The notes beneath the pieces were generated by a model. That model saw only the letters and a list, made by a program, of their open reading frames with translations. It did no database searches and was not told where the DNA came from. Of a DNA stretch of 64,000 nt, positions 56,747 to 64,000 are shown in pieces. The stretch is from Cladocopium goreaui (Eukaryota; Sar; Dinophyceae; Suessiales; Symbiodiniaceae). Positions within the stretch are counted from its first letter, which is position 1; every line of letters begins with the position of its first letter. Where the stretch lies: NCBI GenBank assembly GCA_947184155.2, contig CAMXCT020001013.1, forward strand, positions 116,001 through 180,000. The letters run 5' to 3'. A program made the translations under genes and the position numbers.

Positions 56747-57479
56747 TATATGTTGACGCATCCCCATTGATGTTTTTCCTACACTAGGATCTCAGCTGGT
56801 TTATATACAAGCTGCAGAGATCTCCAGCATCCACCCCGTGTGGGAAGTGAATTGAGGCGTACACCATCAGTGATAGCTTAACCGACTCGTCACCTTCTCA
56901 ACGATCACCCGAAAGCTGGGAAACGCGGTATTACAGGAATTCAACCAACATATGGATGTATAACGGATGACACGATTAGTATCTGGCTGAATCATGCTGA
57001 ATCATCATAAAGCACTAAGCTGACAATTGCTATATGGCCAGCTCTGGGGATACTTCCCGGATGTAATCATCATTCCAGCGACATCATGATGTGAGGTCAT
57101 TATAGCTAATTTCTCCAGATATATTCAAAACAAGCAGAACATCTCGGAAACCTATGAGCTGATGTTGGTCGTGCCCATGCCCAGGCACGAAATGGTCGTC
57201 TTCCATGAATATGATGATAGAAAGCGACAAGCCAAACCATGCAATTTTGGGCTCTCCAATCGCTTGATCCATACCCAACAGATAGGTTCATGAAAACAAA
57301 GGATAGAGATAGTCAGATTTCGGACATATGTTTGGATATCATCCAATTCAATCACTAAACCGTCAAACATCCACTAGGATCACTAGGGCGGCTGAACGGT
57401 TTTTTCGTATGTTGATTGGATTCATGTCCAGTTTTCCTAGGAATTTTCATGAATTTTGGGCATCGACCTGACCGGGGGT

Positions 57480-57577
57480 TCTTCGGTGCGTGCCTCCAAA
57501 AGCTGGGTCTCCACGAGATCTGCAAACTGGGATGACTGGGCCCTGCTGCTGTTTTTCGCATCACAGACATGCCAGAC
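57480..57577 (-). CDS. Candidate exon, minus strand
   Basis: The minus strand reads DAKNSSRAQSSQFADLVETQ then LLEARTEEPPV, a hydrophilic stretch in a locally GC-rich island. The plus strand is open too. It could be an upstream exon of the kinase gene or of another gene. Borders are approximate. Confidence 0.25.
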
Positions 57578-58745
57578 TCGTGTTATGTCGCGACTGGGTG
57601 TTCTTATTCGAATGTGGAGCCAAAGGGATACCCACAGTGCCATAATCCATTGGAACTCGGGGCCCTGGGGGTTGAGTTACCTGGATTTCTTCCACAAAGA
57701 GCTGGCTGTTTTGCTTCCCCGGCATGATCAATAGGTTAGGGACTTAGTACTGGAATCGAACAATTTGGAACTGGAATACTGTGGAGAACGGCCGTGTCTG
57801 AAAATAGGCATACCACCGGATGAAAATAGGCACCTTTAGTAGGTGATACTGATGATACAAGTGATAAACCAAGCCTAGCCTCTGGTAATGAAATAATTTG
57901 CTAAGGAAAAGTTGCCCATAATGTAAAGTTGATTTACCTATTAAAAAATGGTCATGTCCATAGCTATGTTGAATTACCAAATGGTATACGCAATCTATTG
58001 AAAAGGTGGATACATCAACATTTGGATGGGTTTATAAATTAGCTTGTCTCTCTACAAATCCTTCTTGGTACTCTATACTCAAAGATGGGATTTTGACCAT
58101 TTGGGAAAACAGAAATAAATAGAACAAATACGATCACATACATTAAAAACATGGACCCAGTTAAAACACAGTACTCCAAATTACTCAACAATGGTCCTAC
58201 AACCAGTTCTCACCAACATGGATCTGGACCAACCATCACCGCTGCCCTTGATGTGTCTAAGTGGATGCCGGGCGCAGATTGAATGGCTACAGTATCAATC
58301 ATCATCAAACCTATGGTGCGCAGAAACATATTCCTCATATATCCTAGACTCTTGGGTCTGGGTCACCACCCCGCTACAGAACCCTGAACATCTCCGGGGA
58401 AAACCGGGTTTTCATCCATCACTTCATGGATCTCATGATCATGATGTGACTCACCCCGTGGCGCGAAAAATTTCCGATCTGGCTGCCTGTTACATGTTTT
58501 GGGGTCGGTCTGGACCTGTTCCAAAACGTGGAGGACAAGTGAAACGAAAACGGTCACAATGGAAACATGTCAAGCTAGTTGGTGCTTAAGTCACCACTCG
58601 GCAAAGGACATAAAGCAAACACACACAACATCCTATCGCGTAGGATTGCGCAAGCTCGGACCAACAAAAACAGAGTTTGGGAGTCCAATAACTCGTTGGT
58701 TTGTTGATTCCCAAAAAAAACAAGTTCAACTGCTAGTAGCCCAAT

Positions 58746-58857
58746 TACCCTCTGGTAAACGTTTACATAACTATGGAAAGATCCACCATTTTAAATGGGA
58801 AAATTCACTATAAATGGCCATGTTCAATAGCAATCTGGTAGTCATTACCAGAGGGTA
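58746..58857. mobile_element. Introner-like palindromic element, TACCCTCTGG family
   Basis: Ends TACCCTCTGGTAAACGTTTA and GTCATTACCAGAGGGTA. Confidence 0.7.
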
Positions 58858-59059
58858 CGCATCAAAAATCATCAAAATCGGAAGTCTCCCCATTTTGGCA
58901 CGGGTCTCAGGAGGGCCCCAGAAAGGTCCAGCAGGGCCCAGCACTTATTGGGTCGAATTCGCTCGAAGCGCGGAGAATCGGTTGCGCGGAGAAGGCGCGG
59001 CTGGGATTCTGCGGATCATCTGGCAGCGATGGTGAAATCAGCTGGGGGACCAGCTGGGA

Positions 59060-59266
59060 CATACCCTCTGGTAATTTGTTACATAGCTATTGAACATGGC
59101 CCAGTCGAAATAGTGATTTTTCCCATTAAAAATGGTGGATCTTTCCATTAAAAATGGTGATTTTCCCATTAAAAATGGTGGATCTTTCCATTAAAAACGG
59201 TGATTTTCCCATTAAAAATGGTGGATCTTTCCATAGTTTTTTGTAAACGTTTACCAGGCCGGGTAT
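59060..59266. mobile_element. Enlarged TACCCTCTGG-family element with internal tandem repeats
   Basis: Left end TACCCTCTGGTAATTTG, right end GTTTACCAGGCCGGGTA. The core half-palindrome (CCATTAAAAATGGTGGATCT alternating with TGATTTTCC) is repeated about six times, doubling the usual length. Confidence 0.65.
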
Positions 59267-60003
59267 CCTCCAAAAAAAGGGTGACCGAGTGACCACCAAC
59301 ATCTCAACCTGAAATTTTGCCCGTGGAGGCTATGTCTTAAGGCCAAGTCGACATAGAATAGCATAGATAACTGGCCACCCCGCCGTAGTCCCATTTTACC
59401 CAAAAAGCTGGATGGTTTATAATGGAAAATCCGAAGTTCAAATGGATGATTTGGGGGTACCACCATTTCAGGAAACCTCCATTTATGGCCAACAAGAGTA
59501 TCAAACCCCAGCAAATATAAAGCCTCATGTTACAACTCCTGGAATCTCATTGAAACAAAGCATTGCCGCGAAGTTCTGGTGAGTTAAAACATATATATCA
59601 TGTCAGGTTGTGATGACACCCAAATGCTTGTGAATCTGATCAAACATCATCAAACATCACCAAACTATAACAGGTTGTTCGTCACATTGCCTGCATGACT
59701 GCCAACAGAATCCCTGGTAGCTTATGTAAGTGTCACTGCTTTGCGAAGCCAACCTACGAGTAACTAGTGACGTCACGAGAGTTCAACTGTGATCTATTCC
59801 AGCTGTGTCTCTTTCATGGAGCGAACATCATCGTCATTTTGGTGCATTTTCAAAACGTAAGCCATAACCGCCATAACCTAGAGCTTGGGCACTCTATATT
59901 CAATACTTCAGTGAGACAGTCTGACGAGGAGCCCTGAGGAGAAATCATGAGACACCATTGGCTCGGAGGAACCTACGTGATCTTGAAACATCTACAAACT
60001 CAA

Positions 60004-61114
60004 AAATTACTTTACTTCGTGTGATCCCCACCATGACATTTATACATGTTCTTACTGGCACATCTTCTGGCATTCTATCTGACATATCTTCTGACATTCC
60101 ATTTGGCATTCTATCTGGCATATCTTCTGGCATATCTTCTGGCATTCTATCTGACATATCTTCTGACATTCTATTTGGCATTCTATCTGGCATATCTTCT
60201 GGCATATCTTCTGGCATTCTATCTGACATATCTTCTGACATATCTTCTGGCATTCTATCTGGCAAATCTTCTGGCATTCTATCTGGCATTCTATCTGGCA
60301 TATCTTCTGGCATTCTATCTGACATATCTTCTGACATTCTATTTGGCATTCTATCTGGCATATCTTCTGGCATATCTTCTGGAATTCTATCTGACATATC
60401 TTCTGACATTCTATTTGGCATTCTATCTGGCATATCTTCTGGCATATCTTCTGGCATTCTATCTGGCAAATCTTCTGGCATTCTATCTGGCATATCTTCT
60501 GGCATTCTATCTGATATATCTTCTGGCATTCTATCTGGCATTCTATCTGGCATATCTTCTGGCATATATTCTGACATATCTTCTGGCATTCTATCTTGCA
60601 TTCTATCTGGCATTCTATCTGGCATATATTCTGACATATCTTCTGGCATATCTATCTGGCATATTTTCTGGCATATTTTCTGGCATTCTACCTGGCAAAT
60701 CTTCTGGCACTCTATCTGACATTTTATCTTCCTACATGAGGTCCGGCAGGGAACACTGGGCGTGGATACTCGCGGTTGAGGTCCGGCAGGGAACACTGGG
60801 CGTGGATGGTCGTGGTTGAGGTCCGGCAGGGAACACTGGGCGTGGCTGGTCGTGGTTGAGGTCCGGCAGGGAACACTGGGCGTGGATGTTCGTGGTTGAG
60901 GTCCGGCAGAGAACACTGTGGATCGCGGGTCGCAGTTGGACGAGGACGACGAGGACGACGAGGACGACGAGGACGACAAGGAGGACGAGGAGGAGGAGGA
61001 GAGGAGGACGAGGCAGGAGGAGGCGGAGGAGGAGGAGCAGGAGGAGGAGGAGCAGGAGGAGGAGGAGGCAACTGACATAAAATCTAACAACCCTCACCTG
61101 GCAGGTGGGGAAAA
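60004..61114. repeat. Composite satellite unit 1
   Basis: The order of blocks is: a leader (ACTTCGTGTGATCCCCACCA), about 680 bp of CTGGCATATCTT/CTATCTGGCATT-type 9-12-bp repeats, five 40-bp units of GAGGTCCGGCAGGGAACACT, a purine-rich GACGAG tract and a tail (CTGACATAAAATCTAACAAC). The whole is repeated as the next unit. Long frames such as the minus-strand MPEDMSDRMPEDMPDRMP type run through it because many steps are multiples of three. Confidence 0.8.
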
Positions 61115-62158
61115 ATTACTTTACTTCGTGTGATCCCCACCATGACATTTATACATTTTCTTACTGGCAAATCTTCTGGCATTCTATCTGACATATCTTC
61201 TGACATTCTATTTGGCATTCTATCTGGCATATCTTCTGGCATATGATCTGGCATATCTTCTGGCATATCTTCTGGCATTCTATCTGGCTAATCTTCTGGC
61301 ATTCTATCTGGCATATCTTCTGGCACTCTATCTGACATATCTTCTGGCATTCAATCTGGCATTCTATCTGGCATATCTTCTGGCATTCAATCTGGCATTC
61401 TATCTGGCATATCTTCTGGCATATATTCTGACATATCTTCTGGCATTCTATCTGACATATCTTCTGGCATATATTCTGACATATCTTCTGGCATATCTTC
61501 TGGCATATTTTCTGGCATATCTATCTGGCATATCTTCTGGCATATCTTCTGGCATATCTTCTGGCAAATCTTCTGGCATTCTATCTGGCATTCTATCTGG
61601 CATATCTTCTGGCATATTATCTGGCATTCTATCTGGCATATCTTCTGGCATATATTCTGACATCTCTTCTGGCATTCTATCTGGCATTCTATTTGGCATT
61701 CTATCTGGCATATCTTCTGGCATATCTTCTGACATTCTTTCTGACATTCTTTCTAACTTTCTTCTGCACATTCTTTGTCCCATATCTTCCCACATGAGGT
61801 CCGGCAGGGACCACTGGGCGGGGATGGTCGTGGTTGAGGTCCGGCAGGGAACACTGGCACGGATGGTCGTGGTTGAGGTCCGGCAGGGAACACTGGGCGT
61901 GGATGGTCGTGGTTGAGGTCCGACAGGGAACACTGGGCGTGGATGGTCGTGGTTGAGGTCCGGCAGGGAACACTGGGCGTGGATGGTCGTGGTTGAGGTC
62001 CGGCAGGGCACACTGACATGGATCGCAGTGGAGCAGGAGGAGGACGAGGAGGACGAGGAGGACGAGGAGGACGACGAGGAGGAGGAGAGGAGGACGAGGC
62101 AGGAGGTGGAGGCAACTGACATAAAATCTAACAACCCTCACCTGGCAGGTGGGGAAAA
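61115..62158. repeat. Composite satellite unit 2
   Basis: The same five blocks in the same order as 60004-61114, with different copy numbers inside each block, so the composite was duplicated and the inner arrays then changed independently. Confidence 0.8.
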
Positions 62159-63706
62159 ACATGTTTTTTCCGGATGGGGACAACATCAATAAAAGGGAGG
62201 ACACCAAAATAACCAACCGTGTTTTCAGACAGTTGTCAGTTTTTTCATTGATGTTGCAACACGCTTGAGACACAACTGGAGATTGGGCCTTTGAAAAACT
62301 GTGGGCCAACTTGGGCCAGACAAAGTCATCACGCCATCATTTCCATGGTGTTCGCCTATGCCTCTCTTTACACGTTGCGAATTGCCATTTCCCGCAGCCT
62401 TGGCGGCTAAGACACCCTGTACGCTGCCTCAAAAGCGGGGCCGCCAGTGTTAAATAACAGAATCAACACCATCAACTGACACCCAAAGAATTGCAGGACT
62501 GGGAAGTGAAGGAACCCAGGAAACCCAAAAAAGTAAACTGGGGATTCCGATTTGTGAGTCTTGCTAAATCTGGCTCAATGAGAATACTTCCATTCTATTT
62601 GCCAACCGGACGGATGTGTATGAAACCTACCCCCAAATGACAGCGTAATGATTATATAAGTTTATTTACAGCATGTTAGAAGGTGATGCACCACCCCCAG
62701 AATATATATAATTATATATATATACATGTAACCAAAAGCCCATTAACTGCAGATACATCATGATATATCTACCATAAACGCCTTCAAAACCATATGTAAT
62801 CTACTCAAGACTGGATGACATATGATGGCATTCCGTGAAATAGCCATGGTGGATCATGATCGTCCCCTATTTATGATATATTATAGGTAGTACATCAATA
62901 ACAGTATGGGTTGATGACTAGTGGATCATGATACTGTTGGTTGATGATTATTATACTAGAAATCATAATCATCAGCCAACAGTGGTTTTGAACACTGCTG
63001 ATTGGTCGCGATGGAAACACGAATCGACGAACCATGAAAAAAACACCAGTGGTGGTTCGTACTTGCCGCCAAGTTTCAGCAAAAGACGGTAAATCGATCA
63101 GCAAATGGTGCCTGACAGAATCAGACTGAGTCACTTAAAACTCAACTTGTTGTGGAGGATTTTAGACCGTGTTCAAATATCTAATGTTGAATTTATCGAA
63201 AAAGTTCCACACAAGTTCTTCAATTGCACACATTCAAAACTTACTGGTGCGTTTTACGTAGGGAATGGATGGGTTGCTGGTGTGTGAATTGGATTATTAT
63301 TACTAGTGATGAAATGGATCATTCCCGAAAATTCCCTGCGCTTAGCACCAGTAAGAAAAATCCAATGGAAAAAACATCCGCGCAATGATTCGCCTCAGCC
63401 AATTCGCCTCCGAACCATGGCTTGTTGCCCCTGTAGCCACCATTTCTGGTGCGATTTCTGGTCAAACTATGTCAAACTTGCGATGAGAATGCCTGGACAG
63501 TTTACTCACAAAATAAATCAACAAAACCTGTTTATCCTTGCTGCTCATGGCCTTAATCTTGACCAATGATGTCAAAGCATGTCAAACCCGGATTCCATTC
63601 ACCCCTCTATTAATCATGGGGACCGTGTTGGTCACTATTTGGAGAGCCCTGATTCTTAATCACCCAGTGGGTCAATGTTCATCCACGGTGACCTCAAATC
63701 ATTAGA
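62159..63706. other. Spacer without recognised gene
   Basis: Mixed sequence with short AT tracts (62.7 kb). Nothing seen that supports a gene or RNA. Confidence 0.4.
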
Positions 63707-63835
63707 ATGTGGGGCCCCCCAGTGATGGCTATGTTGGTTTATAACACCCATGAATACTATAGTTATAAGTACCATAAACCATAGTGAAATTGGAGTTATG
63801 TTCACCAACTCAGCTATCCAGGGTGACCTCACATC
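63707..63835. mobile_element. Palindromic element, GTGGGGCCCCCC family
   Basis: GTGGGGCCCCCCAGTGATGG to CAGCTATCCAGGGTGACCTC, with the GGTTTATAAC core. The right end is diverged. Confidence 0.5.
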
Positions 63836-64000
63836 AGAATGCCAAGCTGCTTGCGATAGTGCCGCGTGGAATGATCAAGGGACCTCGTTGTTTGATGCGA
63901 GGCGCCAAGTTCACCGCGGAGTTCCTAGGGCGAAATGGAGTGGTTCAAGGGCAAACATATGGGGATTCGGTATTCAAATAGGTATATTAGATAGGTAGAT

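Larger units (their letters stand above)
51050..59944. other. Right flank, mostly spacer
   Basis: AT microsatellites (51.8, 52.4, 52.75, 55.2, 55.6, 56.7 kb), palindromic elements and protein-like islands at 52860-53090, 53250-53400 and 58930-59040 that are open on both strands. No gene could be assigned. Confidence 0.4.

Noticed and set aside
59945-61090. Minus-strand 381-codon frame with Met-Pro-Glu-Asp repeats as a gene
   Set aside because: It runs across four unrelated satellite blocks; the plus strand is open over the same span. Kept only as a weak possibility in the findings.

Overview
This window reads as nuclear DNA of a eukaryotic alga, most likely a dinoflagellate. The evidence is indirect. 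A protein-kinase gene is broken into exons of only 36-160 nt over more than 36 kb, and some junctions are not strict GT-AG. Introns and spacers are full of short palindromic elements whose ends look like splice sites (introner-like). A cysteine module of the CSKCR type, which I recall from dinoflagellate proteins, also occurs. No spliced-leader relic, tRNA, rRNA or CRISPR array was seen, so the taxon stays an inference.

Host gene (minus strand, about 50.03 kb down to 13.75 kb or lower): ten short exons, most of them phase-compatible, spell out an AGC-like serine/threonine protein kinase in the right order. They give the Gly loop GRGGFGRV (49931-50030), two insert exons (28131-28209, 27391-27550), the ATP lysine FALK (26554-26646), helix C (25079-25172), the hinge (23555-23654), helix E (20870-20910), the YRDVKPEN catalytic loop (18880-18928), DFG (17493-17528) and GTLGFLSPE (13745-13841). 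A possible activation-loop insert exon (16486-16668) and weaker C-terminal candidates (10.6, 8.0, 7.4, 7.0 kb) lie on the same strand.

Giant element (29139-49041): inside the intron between the Gly-loop exon and the next exon sits a 19.9-kb insertion bounded by 21-bp inverted repeats (20/21 identical) with TA at both outer ends. Its base composition differs from the host flanks and it is strikingly rich in the interrupted palindrome CTNAG. Its genes, mostly on the plus strand and antisense to the kinase, are: a DDE_1/CENP-B-type transposase (43.55-46.25 kb), a Ulp1/C48 cysteine protease (46.38-47.82 kb) with an overlapping CSKCR zinc-module frame, and a family of zinc-ribbon proteins (ORF-A, two full copies plus two 5'-truncated ones, one of them only a fragment; and diverged ORF-B). 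The rest is tandem repeats: a 9-bp array at the left end, several CATGCTCAGC arrays, and about 210-bp repeats whose core motif recurs beside the right terminus. A segment carrying ORF-A is duplicated in tandem and once inverted. I read the whole as a large, multi-gene, TA-targeting transposon that I cannot match to a described family.

Other regions: 1-29 kb and 49-64 kb are AT-rich intron or spacer with many palindromic MITE-like elements (families TACCCTCTGGTAAAC, ACAAGGTGGTGCCCC and GGATCC-containing), microsatellites, and a duplicated composite satellite at 60.0-62.16 kb.
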